Assembly (NCBI RefSeq): GCF_001953305.1
Contig: NZ_MTFE01000010.1
Location: 2,682,284-2,746,283, forward strand
DNA length: 64,000 nucleotides
Reading direction: 5' to 3'
Source of the DNA: Cnuella takakiae
GTDB lineage: Bacteria > Bacteroidota > Bacteroidia > Chitinophagales > Chitinophagaceae
A program made the translations under genes and the position numbers. A model generated the notes under the pieces. It was not told where the DNA came from and searched no databases. It saw nothing but the letters and a program-made list of their open reading frames with translations. The stretch's first letter is position 1; each line of letters starts with the position of its first letter. Of this stretch, positions 15,725 through 24,872 are shown one piece after another.

Positions 15725-17359
15725 TTGACAACCGACCTCACCATACAGGAAGTGGAGCAGCTTGGGCTGGAGCAGGTGGATGATCACCTGCAGGATTGGT
15801 GCGTCTTCGCTGAAGAGGTCTTTGGCGTGTACCTGGATGAAGAGCAAAAAGCAATTCTCCGATCGGTACAGCACAACCCAAAGACGGTGGTTAAGTCCGG
15901 TACCGCTCGAGGTAAGGACTTCGTAACCGCTGTTGCCGTCTCCTGCTTCCTTTACCTCACCCCAGAATGGAACGACACAGGCGAGTTGATTGGTAACACA
16001 AAGGTGGCAATGACTGCGCCCACCGACCGCCAGGTGGGCAACATCATGTACCCTGAAGTGGTAAAGCTGGTGAGCCGTGCCCGCAAGCGTGGCTTCAACC
16101 TGCCCGGCCGCCTCACTGGGTACGATATCCGGATGGAGGACAAAGAATGGTTCCTTACCGGATTTAAAGCCGATGATAAAGCCACAGAAGCCTGGACGGG
16201 CTTCCATGCCGTAAATGTAATGTTTGCCGTTACGGAGGCTTCCGGTATGTCTGAGGAGGTATTCAATGCCATTGAGGGCAACCTGCAGGGCAATAGCCGC
16301 CTACTCATAGTCTTCAACGACAACACCGGCACCGGCTATGCCGCCAATGCCATGAAAAAGCCCGAGTGGGCAAAGTTCCGCCTCGATAGCCTTAATGCAC
16401 CCAACGTGGTGAATTGGGGCCGGGTTGTACGCGGCGAGATCACTGAAGCGACCTACCATAGCACCCACATACCCGGCCAGGTTGACTGGCAGTGGGTGGA
16501 TGCCCGGGTAAAGGACTGGTGCGAGATCATTGCGCCTTCCGACTTCCTGGAAACAGAAGGCGACTTCTGGTGGCAGAACGAAACCGGAAAACACTGCTAT
16601 CGGCCTAATGACCTGTTTCGCGTTAAGGTGCGCGGTATGGCGCCCAAAACCGCACAGGACATCCTTGTGCCCCTCGAATGGATCGAAGCAGCCCAGGAGC
16701 GGTGGAAGGAAGGAAAGCGCAACCCTATGAAGCCACTACGGCTGGGTGTCGATGTGGCCGGCATGGGCCGCGACTCATCTTCTTTCTGCCACCGATATGG
16801 CGACTACGTGGAAAAGTTCGACCTGATCCAATCCGGTGGCGTTGCCAACCACATGCAGGTGGCAGGGCTTACCAAGACAAAGCTGGAAGCAGTTACCAAC
16901 ACCTTCAACGGTGTGTACCCGCAGGCCTTCATTGATACCATTGGTGAAGGTGCCGGCGTGTACTCCCGCCTCCTGGAGTTAGACATCAAAGGCGTGTTCT
17001 CTGTCAAAGCAGGCGAGGCTGCCAAAGATGGTCTCGGTAACCCCTACAAAGATGTTACCGGCGTGTACACCTTCAAAAACATGCGCTCTTACCTCTACTG
17101 GGCGGTACGCGACTGGCTAAACCCACGGAATGGGTCCAATGCCATGCTGCCACTGGGAGCCGACTACCGTGGATTAACAGACCTCAAATGGAATATGCGA
17201 TCGGACGGCTCCATAGAGCTGGAAAGCAAGGACGACCTCAAAAAGCGCATCGGCAAGTCTCCCGACGAAGAGGACAGCCTGGCCATCACCTTCTACCCGG
17301 TGGCAGACATAGACGGCACCGTAAAACGGAGCAAAACAGATAACTACTATCCCCTTTAA
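15725..17359 (+). CDS. terL: Terminase large subunit
   Basis: A 544-residue packaging motor. The ATPase part carries a Walker A-like VVKSGTARGKDF at about 57-68 and a Walker B region ending in acidic residues (VMFAVTEASG). The C-terminal nuclease domain begins LGVDVAGMGRDSS, giving the first metal-binding Asp of an RNase H-like fold, with further acidic residues in FIDTIGEGAG. It pumps DNA into the prohead and cuts it. Translation starts at a TTG directly after the previous stop (15722-15724). The next gene, portal, follows after 2 bp. Confidence 0.92.
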   Translation: MTTDLTIQEVEQLGLEQVDDHLQDWCVFAEEVFGVYLDEEQKAILRSVQHNPKTVVKSGTARGKDFVTAVAVSCFLYLTPEWNDTGELIGNTKVAMTAPTDRQVGNIMYPEVVKLVSRARKRGFNLPGRLTGYDIRMEDKEWFLTGFKADDKATEAWTGFHAVNVMFAVTEASGMSEEVFNAIEGNLQGNSRLLIVFNDNTGTGYAANAMKKPEWAKFRLDSLNAPNVVNWGRVVRGEITEATYHSTHIPGQVDWQWVDARVKDWCEIIAPSDFLETEGDFWWQNETGKHCYRPNDLFRVKVRGMAPKTAQDILVPLEWIEAAQERWKEGKRNPMKPLRLGVDVAGMGRDSSSFCHRYGDYVEKFDLIQSGGVANHMQVAGLTKTKLEAVTNTFNGVYPQAFIDTIGEGAGVYSRLLELDIKGVFSVKAGEAAKDGLGNPYKDVTGVYTFKNMRSYLYWAVRDWLNPRNGSNAMLPLGADYRGLTDLKWNMRSDGSIELESKDDLKKRIGKSPDEEDSLAITFYPVADIDGTVKRSKTDNYYPL

Positions 17360-17361
17360 AC

Positions 17362-18756
17362 ATGGAACTGGAACAAATCATATCAGGCCTCGAAGACTAC
17401 GGCAAGCTGGTGACACAGATCAAAGCCGGCAGGGCTGATTACGAATACGAAAAGCTGAAAAAGCAGTACGACCCCTTGCTCCATGAGGTTATGGACAGGC
17501 CTGATAAGATTGTTTCCGATGGTCCGCCCGTCAAGCGGGCAAAGCTGCCGGTGCCCATGCAAAAGCTGATCGTAGAGTATGCAGTTATGATGGCCGTGGG
17601 CAATCCTATTCAATACGTGGCGGCCGCAAAGGAAGGTGCTGAGAAGAGCCTCAAGGAGGTGCTGGATATCACTACCGAAAAGAACAGGCTTGCAACCCTT
17701 GATAAGCAGATCCTGCGCATGCTTAAATCGGAGTGCGAGGTGGCGGAACTGTGGCACAGCGAAAAGGCACCGGAAGGCTACTGGGATGGTACCGCCAATG
17801 ACGGTACACCCTCCAAGCTGCGGGTTAAGCTCCTGGCGCCCTCCCTTGGTGATACGCTCATTCCCATCTGGAACATGTACGGCGATATGATCGCCTTTGG
17901 CCGGGGCTACCTGGTTACCGTTGCCCGCGGTAAAAAGGAAGAGCATTTTGATATCTATACTGATACAACTTACTACCTGGGCAAAAAGAATGGCGAAGCG
18001 TGGGAGTTTAAGCCAGAGAAAGCTCAGTTCGGCAAGATACCGGTGGTATACCACACCCAAGAGCATACGGAGTGGCGGGATGTGCAGCGGCTGATTGAGC
18101 AAAAGGAAATGCTGATGTCCCGGCATGCGGACAACAACGCCTACTTCGCTTTCCCTTTTATGGTAGCAAGCGGTGAGATCGAAAAGTTTGCAGATAAAGG
18201 GGAAGACGGCAAGGTGCTGACCCTGAAAGGTGGCGGTGATGTAAAGATGATGACCTGGGACAATGCCCCTGCCAGTTTGGAACTGGAAAAGAAGACCCTC
18301 GATGATGAGATCTTCTTAAACACCATGACACCCCGACTGAGCGAAGAGCAGGTGAAAGGCCTTGGCAACTATTCGGGTGTAGCCCTTAAGATGCTGTTCC
18401 TCCCCGCCCACATGAAGGCAGCCAAGACGGAAGAGGTGTTTGGCCCGGGCGTGTCCCGCCGCATATCGCTGCTAAAGGCATGGGCGGTTATGAATAACCC
18501 CGCACTGAAGCCTGCCGAGCGCATGGAGATCACGCCCCGCTTTACCTTCTTCGTTCCCAAGAACGAACTGGAAGCGGTACAGACCCTTACCAATGCCCTG
18601 AGCGGTGAGCGGCCGATCATGAGCCAGGAGACGGCTGTAGGCCTCAATCCCCTTGTGAGTGATCCGGAGGCGGAGTGGGAACGGATGCAAAAAGAGCAGG
18701 AGAGCGCCGATACCCTGCCTTCCGGACTCGACAGGCAGATGAGAGCAGTTATTTAA
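17362..18756 (+). CDS. Portal protein
   Basis: A 464-residue protein in the canonical place after TerL, with the layout of SPP1 gp6-like portals. It has an N-terminal helical part, a central domain with LIPIWNMYGDMIAFGRGYLV and VYHTQEHTEWRDV, and a long C-terminal helix region (ALKMLFLPAHMKAAKTEE). It would form the dodecameric ring at one capsid vertex through which DNA passes. Starts 2 bp after the terminase stop. Confidence 0.88.
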   Translation: MELEQIISGLEDYGKLVTQIKAGRADYEYEKLKKQYDPLLHEVMDRPDKIVSDGPPVKRAKLPVPMQKLIVEYAVMMAVGNPIQYVAAAKEGAEKSLKEVLDITTEKNRLATLDKQILRMLKSECEVAELWHSEKAPEGYWDGTANDGTPSKLRVKLLAPSLGDTLIPIWNMYGDMIAFGRGYLVTVARGKKEEHFDIYTDTTYYLGKKNGEAWEFKPEKAQFGKIPVVYHTQEHTEWRDVQRLIEQKEMLMSRHADNNAYFAFPFMVASGEIEKFADKGEDGKVLTLKGGGDVKMMTWDNAPASLELEKKTLDDEIFLNTMTPRLSEEQVKGLGNYSGVALKMLFLPAHMKAAKTEEVFGPGVSRRISLLKAWAVMNNPALKPAERMEITPRFTFFVPKNELEAVQTLTNALSGERPIMSQETAVGLNPLVSDPEAEWERMQKEQESADTLPSGLDRQMRAVI

Positions 18757-18767
18757 ACACCTATCAT

Positions 18768-18920
18768 ATGGCAGAGAAGAAAGCGGCCAAAGAGCCCACA
18801 ATGACCAAAGAGCAGGCTGAGGCCATTATCGCCCAGCATGCCGGTAAGAATTACGAAGAGAAGCCTGTAGTGCTGGTGGAAGCCGAAAAGGTAGTGGCCA
18901 GCGAGAAAGCTAGTGATTAA
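18768..18920 (+). CDS. 50-residue Lys/Glu-rich protein
   Basis: A short protein starting MAEKKAAKEPTMTKEQAEAI, 11 bp after the portal gene. It is rich in Ala, Glu and Lys and probably helical or disordered. The longer frame upstream overlaps the portal gene and is not convincing. Comparable small charged proteins are common after portals; function unknown. Confidence 0.55.
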   Translation: MAEKKAAKEPTMTKEQAEAIIAQHAGKNYEEKPVVLVEAEKVVASEKASD

Positions 18921-18979
18921 TGTAAACGGCCTGCCACCCGGTGGGCCCTTTTTCGAACCAAGCAAACAACCTATATACA

Positions 18980-20179
18980 GTGGCAACGATAATCATCAAA
19001 AAGACAACCGGTGGTGTTACCTACCAGCGTAATGGGGGCGAGATCATTTCCCTTTTCGGCACACCGGACCAGCTGCAAACGCAAGGGAGCAAGGTGATCC
19101 TGCGGGAGAATGGCAACGACCTTGACTTTGTGGCAAGCGATACCATCACCATCAACGATGTGTCGTTCACCGGCACTGCCGCACAGATCGCAGACAAACT
19201 CAGAGATGAGGTTTTTTTTTTAGAGGATGATGGTACCGGCGGTACGCCTGAAACAACATCCTCTATTCTGGGGAAGATTGGTGATGGTAGCACCATTGAC
19301 CCGGATTACTTGCCCGGCTTTCCATTTAGCGGGGCACAGTTCGAAATTGAGGCGGGAACGGGTCTTTTCCGTTTTAAGGATAGCTACCTGATTGCCCTTA
19401 TTCAGGCTAATAGTGGAGGTAGTTCAAATGTTGCACCTACTGTAAACAGTGGTACCGATCAGAATTTAGCCAGCGGCACCACTTCGACTACACTTACTGC
19501 AACGGCTTCCGATAGCGATGGCACAATTGCCTCTTACGCATGGACCCGGGTAAGCGGTCCAAATACACCAACCATTGCAAGCCCTTCGGCTGCAACAACC
19601 AATGTAACGGGGATGGTTGCCGGCACTTACGTTTTCCGGTGCACGGTAACTGATAATGCAGGCGGAACTAAAACTGATGACATAAGTGTAACAATTGCAT
19701 CTGCAAGCGCTGTAACCTCCAAGTTTGTGGATGTGGGCCTTACTTCAGGTACTACCACCTTCAACGGACAAGTGTTTGAAGCGGATACCTACGCTTCAGG
19801 TGGTAGTACCTACACGGATGCAGGCGCAGTTACCGGCACTTCTTATCAGGATGCCTATAAATCTGTACGCTTTGCAACATCCAATGCAATCACACACTCT
19901 TTCCCATCCATTCTGAACGGCAACTACACGGTACATATCCACTACCGGTCATTCAACACCAATGCAAACGGGGTGAATGTTACCATCAACGGAACGGCGG
20001 TAGATACCAACCTGAACGTGTACGGCACAGCAGGAGCGGCCAACAAAGCCCTGATACGCAGCCACAACGTTGTAGTGAGTAACGGGCAAATAACCATACT
20101 TCACACTGTTGTATTTGACCAGGTGAACATTGCTGCAATTGAAATCGTAGCACAAGGCACCGCTTCTAAACTGGCATAA
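18980..20179 (+). CDS. Virion protein with PKD and malectin-like domains
   Basis: About 399 residues from a GTG at 18980; a GTG at 18941 would add 13 residues. The N-terminal 150 residues are phage-like. Then comes a PKD/Ig-like domain (about 155-245), with TLTATASDSDGTIASYAWT and GTYVFRCTVTDNAGGTKTD. A malectin-like carbohydrate-binding domain follows (about 250-395; FVDVGLTSGTTTFNGQVF, INGNYTVHIHYRS-like strands). Such domains bind glycans or polymers. The position between portal and head-morphogenesis genes suggests a head-exposed adhesin that could attach virions to a surface or polysaccharide. No signal peptide is seen, which fits a virion part. Confidence 0.75.
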   Translation: MATIIIKKTTGGVTYQRNGGEIISLFGTPDQLQTQGSKVILRENGNDLDFVASDTITINDVSFTGTAAQIADKLRDEVFFLEDDGTGGTPETTSSILGKIGDGSTIDPDYLPGFPFSGAQFEIEAGTGLFRFKDSYLIALIQANSGGSSNVAPTVNSGTDQNLASGTTSTTLTATASDSDGTIASYAWTRVSGPNTPTIASPSAATTNVTGMVAGTYVFRCTVTDNAGGTKTDDISVTIASASAVTSKFVDVGLTSGTTTFNGQVFEADTYASGGSTYTDAGAVTGTSYQDAYKSVRFATSNAITHSFPSILNGNYTVHIHYRSFNTNANGVNVTINGTAVDTNLNVYGTAGAANKALIRSHNVVVSNGQITILHTVVFDQVNIAAIEIVAQGTASKLA

Positions 20180-20180
20180 C

Positions 20181-20852
20181 ATGGCAATAAACTACGGAGG
20201 TAAAAGGGTTGCGTTCATGGGTGACAGCCGCACGGCAGGCGTGGGCGCCTCCAATTATACAAAGCGGTGGGCTTTCCTCCATGCCAGCGAAAGCAACGGC
20301 GTGGAGTACAACTATGGGGTAAGTGGCATGTACCTGCAAAATGTTGGCGGCACCAACCCCTTTGACCAAACAACTATCCCGGCAAAAGGGACCGAGTTTG
20401 GCAAGCTATGGATTGCCTTTGGCTCCAATGACCTGAGAGGCAACCCGGCAAGCTACGCCACTACAGCCTTTCAGACAAAGCTCTCGGAGGTGGTAGATTA
20501 TGCGGTTAGCAGTAAGGGGTGGGCTTATGCCGATATTATTTTGCCCACCGTAAACTACATAGCCCCGACAGGTTACGGCACTCACGGCACTGTTTCACGC
20601 CATGAGGCATACAATGAAGCCATCAGGCAGGTAGCACTCGCAAAGGGTACTATCTACATTGATGTGTACACCGCTTTTAAAGCCTTGTCCAATAGAGACA
20701 GCCTGTTTGTAGATGGGCTGCATGAAAGCGATGCTGGCTACCGTGCAGCGGCAGACATAATGAATGCGGCCACCTACTCGGTTTATACCGAACCTGAACA
20801 GCAGCCGGAAACACCCTTGATGATCAGCGGTAGAAACTTCATAATAGGATAG
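20181..20852 (+). CDS. SGNH/GDSL-type hydrolase
   Basis: A 223-residue enzyme. Block I GDS (VAFMGDSRTAG) supplies the nucleophilic Ser, a later Gly and block III FGSNDLRGN supply the oxyanion residues, and DGLHESDAGY near the C terminus holds the Asp-x-x-His pair. This is a complete SGNH catalytic set. These enzymes remove acyl groups from lipids or polysaccharides. It starts 1 bp after the PKD/malectin protein, so the two are co-expressed and could act together: one binds and the other deacetylates a surface polymer. The C-terminal tail (EPEQQPETPLMISGRNF) may anchor it to the virion. Confidence 0.85.
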   Translation: MAINYGGKRVAFMGDSRTAGVGASNYTKRWAFLHASESNGVEYNYGVSGMYLQNVGGTNPFDQTTIPAKGTEFGKLWIAFGSNDLRGNPASYATTAFQTKLSEVVDYAVSSKGWAYADIILPTVNYIAPTGYGTHGTVSRHEAYNEAIRQVALAKGTIYIDVYTAFKALSNRDSLFVDGLHESDAGYRAAADIMNAATYSVYTEPEQQPETPLMISGRNFIIG

Positions 20853-20932
20853 TTCATATGCTATCCTTAAGAATTAGTGGCATTATAAATGCGAATGGAG
20901 GCAGCCGCGATTATTGATAAGCTTGAAAATCC

Positions 20933-21049
20933 ATGCGGTTCGTTTTAAAAAATGCCTCAATGAAATGGAACAAATACAAAATAGCCGCGCTGATTTTAGG
21001 TGTCTTGTTGTGGCTGCTGATCATTCTACTTGTAATGCGAATTTATTAA
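20933..21049 (+). CDS. 38-residue single-pass membrane peptide
   Basis: ATG at 20933 (a second ATG at 20960 gives 29 residues) leads to a short basic stretch, then one strongly hydrophobic helix (IAALILGVLLWLLIILLVM) and a stop one base before the head-morphogenesis gene. The spacing and the clean transmembrane pattern suggest a real gene. Possible roles are membrane interference or superinfection exclusion, but nothing proves either. Confidence 0.5.
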   Translation: MRFVLKNASMKWNKYKIAALILGVLLWLLIILLVMRIY

Positions 21050-21050
21050 C

Positions 21051-22088
21051 ATGCCCGACCTGCAAGATCAATATGAACAAGAGCATCTGCGCTCGGTTAG
21101 AAACACCGAGCGCAGGATCCGCCAGGCCTTCGAGTCCGCAATCCTCGAAGTGACACCGCTTGCCTCTACCATCACGGCTGCAGACGGTACCGTTTTCCAG
21201 TTGGCAGATTATCCCGGCCTTTCCAATCGCATCAGCCGCATCATCCAGCGCCTGCATGCATCCGTGTATGCCACAACCATCAACGGCATCAACCTGGGAT
21301 GGGACCTGAGTAGCGAAAAGAACGATATCCTGGTGGATAGAAGGCTTGCAGGCAGGAAACCGAGCGAGGCTGCCAAGCAGATACTCTTTGATGCTAATGA
21401 CGGGGCACGGCGTGCCTTTGTGGAGCGCACGGATAATGGCCTGAACCTGTCCGACCGGGTATGGAACACGCTGGACAACTTCCGCACGGAGATGGAAGCA
21501 GCTTTGGGGCTGGGTGTGTCGGAAGGTAAGAGTGCCACTGCCATGGCCAGTGACCTGCGTAAGTACCTCAATGAGCCGGATCGCCTTTTTCGTCGGGTGC
21601 GCGACCACCAAGGCAGGCTCCAGCTGTCGGAGGCTGCCCGGAACTATAAGCCGGGTAGGGGTGTGTACCGTAGTTCCTATAAGAATGCACTTCGCGTAGC
21701 CAGGACGGAACAAAACATGGCCTACCGCACTGCTGATCACGTACGCTGGCAGCAGATCCCGTTTGTGACAGGCATTGAGATCAGGCTATCAAATAACCAC
21801 CCTGTTTACGATATCTGCGATGAGTTGAAGGGCAAGTATCCAAAAGAGTTTAAGTGGTCAGGCTGGCACCCCCAATGTCTCTGCCATGCCGTTGCCGTGC
21901 AGATGAGCGATGCGGAGTACGACAAGTATGAAGACTCCATCCTTGGCTTGGGTGAGGCGCCGGAAGTGAAAAAGATAGAAACACCCCCGGCTGGCCTTGG
22001 CGAATGGCTGGAAAAGAACCGGGAGCGGGTGAAAGGGTGGGGTAGTGAGCCTTATTGGATGCAGGATAATCCGCAATATGTAGAATAA
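21051..22088 (+). CDS. Head morphogenesis protein (gpF/SPP1 gp7-like)
   Basis: A 345-residue protein. The N-terminal 180 residues are helical. The C-terminal domain carries the minor-head signature: ARTEQNMAYRTADHVRW, then SNNHPVYDICDELKGKYPKE and WHPQCLCHAV, with Cys and His residues placed as in the Mu gpF-like domain. It is a minor capsid component associated with the portal and needed for prohead assembly. It follows the small membrane peptide by 1 bp. Confidence 0.85.
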   Translation: MPDLQDQYEQEHLRSVRNTERRIRQAFESAILEVTPLASTITAADGTVFQLADYPGLSNRISRIIQRLHASVYATTINGINLGWDLSSEKNDILVDRRLAGRKPSEAAKQILFDANDGARRAFVERTDNGLNLSDRVWNTLDNFRTEMEAALGLGVSEGKSATAMASDLRKYLNEPDRLFRRVRDHQGRLQLSEAARNYKPGRGVYRSSYKNALRVARTEQNMAYRTADHVRWQQIPFVTGIEIRLSNNHPVYDICDELKGKYPKEFKWSGWHPQCLCHAVAVQMSDAEYDKYEDSILGLGEAPEVKKIETPPAGLGEWLEKNRERVKGWGSEPYWMQDNPQYVE

Positions 22089-22102
22089 TAGCTAATGTTA
22101 CT

Positions 22103-22408
22103 CTACCCTTCAATAATCATCTCCCTAAGCCTCGTGGGACTTGTGTTTTTTTGTTGATTCTCAAAGAAGTCAATGCCGGAAAAAATAAAAACCCCATCAT
22201 TGTCAGTTGCGCCTCGGTAATAAAAAAAATAATCCAAATCAACAGCCTCTGTTAGACTAAGTTCTGCAACGAAGTTCCCTTTGTCATTTTTGAACAATCT
22301 GCTTGTACCTACTTGTTTGTACCCATTACTGGTTCCAATATAAACATCACTGTAAATAGTGTACTGCAATGATTCCTTGCGATCTAAAAGGCTTAGTCTT
22401 ACAATCAT
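22103..22408 (-). CDS. Hypothetical protein, opposite strand
   Basis: A 101-residue protein on the strand opposite to the head genes. It reads as a beta-rich small domain (LQYTIYSDVYIGTSNGYKQV, NFVAELSLTEAVDLDYFFYY). It has its own A+T-rich upstream stretch and differs from its structural-gene neighbours in base composition. Such reversed genes within a late operon are typical of accessory 'moron' genes expressed in the lysogen. No family is recognised. Confidence 0.65.
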   Translation of the reverse strand: MIVRLSLLDRKESLQYTIYSDVYIGTSNGYKQVGTSRLFKNDKGNFVAELSLTEAVDLDYFFYYRGATDNDGVFIFSGIDFFENQQKNTSPTRLREMIIEG

Positions 22409-22433
22409 ATGAATAATTAGTTTTTAGCTTTTT

Positions 22434-22625
22434 TTATTCCTCCTGATCATTATCCACATACAGCCACTGGCCATCCACTAGGTAAAACTCTACATGCTTC
22501 ACCTTTCCTGTGGGCAGGTCCTTATAGGGCACCTTACACACTTCACCCTTCTTGTAAATCGGTATGTACTTCCTTGCAGCCTCTGCAAGCTCCCATTCGT
22601 CAAAATCACCGGCACGTTGTAGCAT
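22434..22625 (-). CDS. 63-residue hypothetical protein, opposite strand
   Basis: A small protein with an N-terminal helix (EWELAEAARKYIP) and a beta part (VCKVPYKDLPTGKVKHVEFYLVDGQWLYV cut into short strands). It lies directly upstream of the reversed gene at 22103-22408 with a 25-bp gap, so the pair probably forms a two-gene operon. The arrangement (small gene followed by a slightly larger one) is compatible with toxin-antitoxin or immunity pairs, but there is no motif to support that. Confidence 0.55.
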   Translation of the reverse strand: MLQRAGDFDEWELAEAARKYIPIYKKGEVCKVPYKDLPTGKVKHVEFYLVDGQWLYVDNDQEE

Positions 22626-22723
22626 AGCTTAAATGTAAGAAGCGTCGGTCTTATACCCATCACAAAAAAGCCCACATATGCCCTGTATAGCTTTGGAATT
22701 GAAACAAAGCTCTTTACAAGGAC

Positions 22724-23374
22724 ATGAAGGACAAGATCAAAGCACGACTGAAGGAACTCTTCCCAGGCGTGAACCTATCACAAGCCAGGCTGGACGCCAT
22801 TGCGGACAAACTGAGCGCGAAGATCACGGACGAAGCAGGGATTGATGAGCAGCTGAACTTTCTGAACGAGGTGCAACCCTTTCAGGAGATCGCAGCCTTT
22901 GACGATTACCAGCGGGCAAAAGCCGCACGGGACCGCCAACAGCAGCAGAACAACCAGCAGCAATCTTCCCAGCAAAACAATCAGCAACAGCAAGGCCAGC
23001 AGAGCAACCAGCAAGGTGCCACCCAAACGGACGACACCCCAGCCTGGGCAAAAGCACTGCTCGACAAAGTATCGGCACTTGAAACCAAGGACCGTACCCA
23101 GTCGATGCAACAGCGCCTGCAGGGCCATGATAAGCTGAAGTCCGTGCCGCAATCCTTCTACCGTGGCCGCCCCCTTCCTTCTAAGGACGATGAATTTGAC
23201 AGCTTCGTGGATACGATCGCTGCCGACTTTGCGGACTTCCAGAAGGAAACCAACGCCACCACTCTTACCGGAGGGCAGCCGCCCATCGCTGGCACTCCTG
23301 CAGCTACAACCGCTGCCGTAGATGCCGCAATCGACGCATGGGCCGGTCCAAGCAAAAAAACAGATAAAACTTAA
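22724..23374 (+). CDS. Probable scaffold protein
   Basis: A 216-residue protein with a helical N-terminal part (KIKARLKELFPGVNLSQARL), a Gln/Asn-rich disordered stretch at about 70-100, and a helical C-terminal half. It stands immediately before the decoration and capsid genes, where scaffold proteins are encoded, and its size and low-complexity composition fit. No protease motif is visible, so capsid maturation cleavage, if any, must come from elsewhere. Confidence 0.7.
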   Translation: MKDKIKARLKELFPGVNLSQARLDAIADKLSAKITDEAGIDEQLNFLNEVQPFQEIAAFDDYQRAKAARDRQQQQNNQQQSSQQNNQQQQGQQSNQQGATQTDDTPAWAKALLDKVSALETKDRTQSMQQRLQGHDKLKSVPQSFYRGRPLPSKDDEFDSFVDTIAADFADFQKETNATTLTGGQPPIAGTPAATTAAVDAAIDAWAGPSKKTDKT

Positions 23375-23382
23375 TTCAAACA

Positions 23383-23730
23383 ATGGGACTTCAACCTGTT
23401 AAAACAACTTTTTCCAGCGGCGTTCCCGTATGGCAGAAGGTAGACCAGACCGCCCAAGGTGGTTTTGTGCTGGATACTACTGGCCTTACTTTGGGCAACA
23501 CCATTGCCGCCGGTACCGCCATCGTAATCGATGAGGCTACCCGCAAGGCGAAGCCTACCACCGCCGACACCGACACCCCCGCAGGTCTCCTGTATGAGGA
23601 TGTGAAGATCGAAGTAGGTGCCACCCTCGATGTAGTGATCGCCGGTACCATCTACGCCCGCCGTGGACCTGCAGTATCTGCAGCCCTTAAGGCCAAGATG
23701 CCCCGCATCACCTTCTCCAATTCATTCTAA
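23383..23730 (+). CDS. Head decoration-like protein
   Basis: A 115-residue beta-rich protein (GNTIAAGTAIVIDEATRKAK, LDVVIAGTIYARRG). It has the layout of small capsid-stabilising proteins that are encoded just before the major capsid protein. It would bind capsid lattice positions after expansion. The assignment rests on size, fold pattern and position 32 bp before the capsid gene. Confidence 0.7.
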   Translation: MGLQPVKTTFSSGVPVWQKVDQTAQGGFVLDTTGLTLGNTIAAGTAIVIDEATRKAKPTTADTDTPAGLLYEDVKIEVGATLDVVIAGTIYARRGPAVSAALKAKMPRITFSNSF

Positions 23731-23762
23731 ACCCCGAAAAACGTATACGGAGGAACTAAACA

Positions 23763-24851
23763 ATGAGTACCGCAGTTAAATCTATTTTCGGGGCTTACGC
23801 AGACCGCATGCAGCTGATGATCGACCGTTCGCTCGATCAGTTTGCACAGCCCTGGTACACCCGATACTTTGGTTTTGCGCCCCCGCAGATGGGCCTGACC
23901 TACACAAGCGCCATTGGCCGCAGCCGCATTGAAGCTGCCGCCTCTGTAATCTCCACCGATGCCGCTGCGCCCTTGCGTAGCCGCCCCGCCCTTGAGAAGT
24001 ACAGCGGTGAGGTTGCCAAAATCTCTGAAAAGGTAAAAATGTCGGAAAGCGATTACCGCGATTTCCTGACCCTGCAATCACTTACCGGCGTAGATGATGC
24101 CACCAAGCAACGCCAGTTGCTGGACTTCATGTTCGGCGATATCAAGCGTGTTGGTGATTCCGTTGACAGCCGTGTGGACATGATGTGCCTGCAGGCTGTA
24201 TCAACCGGCAAGGTGAAGGTAGACGCCACCACCAACCCCGACGGTCTGGTGTATGACGATATCGACCTGTTGATGCCTGCCGGCAACAAGGTGAATGCTT
24301 CTGTTACCTGGGCAACTGCAGCCTCTGCAAAGCCCTTGAGCGAAGACATCCCTGCCATCGTGCAGGCAGCGTCTACCCGTGGTATCACCTTCGAAAAGAT
24401 GCTGATGGATGTTTCCCTGTGGTGGAAGTTCATCCAGATCGCAGAGGTAAAGAGCCTGGTGAGTAACGCTATGGGCACCAAGCAAGCCGGCAACGTGCTG
24501 ATCTCTTTGGAAGCTGTAAACAGCCTCCTGGCTGCCAACGGCTGGCCTGTGATCGAGCTGGTAAACCGCAAGATCGGTGTAGAGAAAGACGGCGCTATCA
24601 CTACCGTAAACCCCTTCGATACCAGCGTCGTGTCGTTTGTGCCCGCCGGCCAGCTTGGTGAGATCAAGAATGCCGTTTCTATCGAGCGCATTTCGCCGAT
24701 TCCCCAGGTAGTGTATGCCAACTACAACCGTGCGCTGATCTCCAAGTGGAAGCAAAACGAACCCTTTGGCGAGTATACCAAGGCGGAGCTGATCGCATTC
24801 CCTGCGTTCACCACCATCGACAGTGTGTACCTGCTCAAAGCAATCCTGTAA
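23763..24851 (+). CDS. Major capsid protein
   Basis: A 362-residue protein in the canonical place between decoration and connector genes. N-terminal helices, a segment SAIGRSRIEAAASVISTD, and a C-terminal part with SVERISPIPQVVYANYNRAL-like strands are compatible with an HK97 fold, though the sequence is not close to lambda or HK97 types. A strong ribosome-binding site (GGAGGA, about 8 bp before the ATG) is unusual in Bacteroidota and fits the high expression expected of a capsid gene. Confidence 0.85.
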   Translation: MSTAVKSIFGAYADRMQLMIDRSLDQFAQPWYTRYFGFAPPQMGLTYTSAIGRSRIEAAASVISTDAAAPLRSRPALEKYSGEVAKISEKVKMSESDYRDFLTLQSLTGVDDATKQRQLLDFMFGDIKRVGDSVDSRVDMMCLQAVSTGKVKVDATTNPDGLVYDDIDLLMPAGNKVNASVTWATAASAKPLSEDIPAIVQAASTRGITFEKMLMDVSLWWKFIQIAEVKSLVSNAMGTKQAGNVLISLEAVNSLLAANGWPVIELVNRKIGVEKDGAITTVNPFDTSVVSFVPAGQLGEIKNAVSIERISPIPQVVYANYNRALISKWKQNEPFGEYTKAELIAFPAFTTIDSVYLLKAIL

Positions 24852-24872
24852 GGATAACCCCCTTTTACTAGC

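Noticed and set aside
18941..18979. GTG at 18941 as start of the PKD/malectin protein
   Set aside because: The 13 extra residues lie over a G+C-rich inverted stretch after the previous gene; the GTG at 18980 gives a better fit, though the earlier one cannot be excluded.
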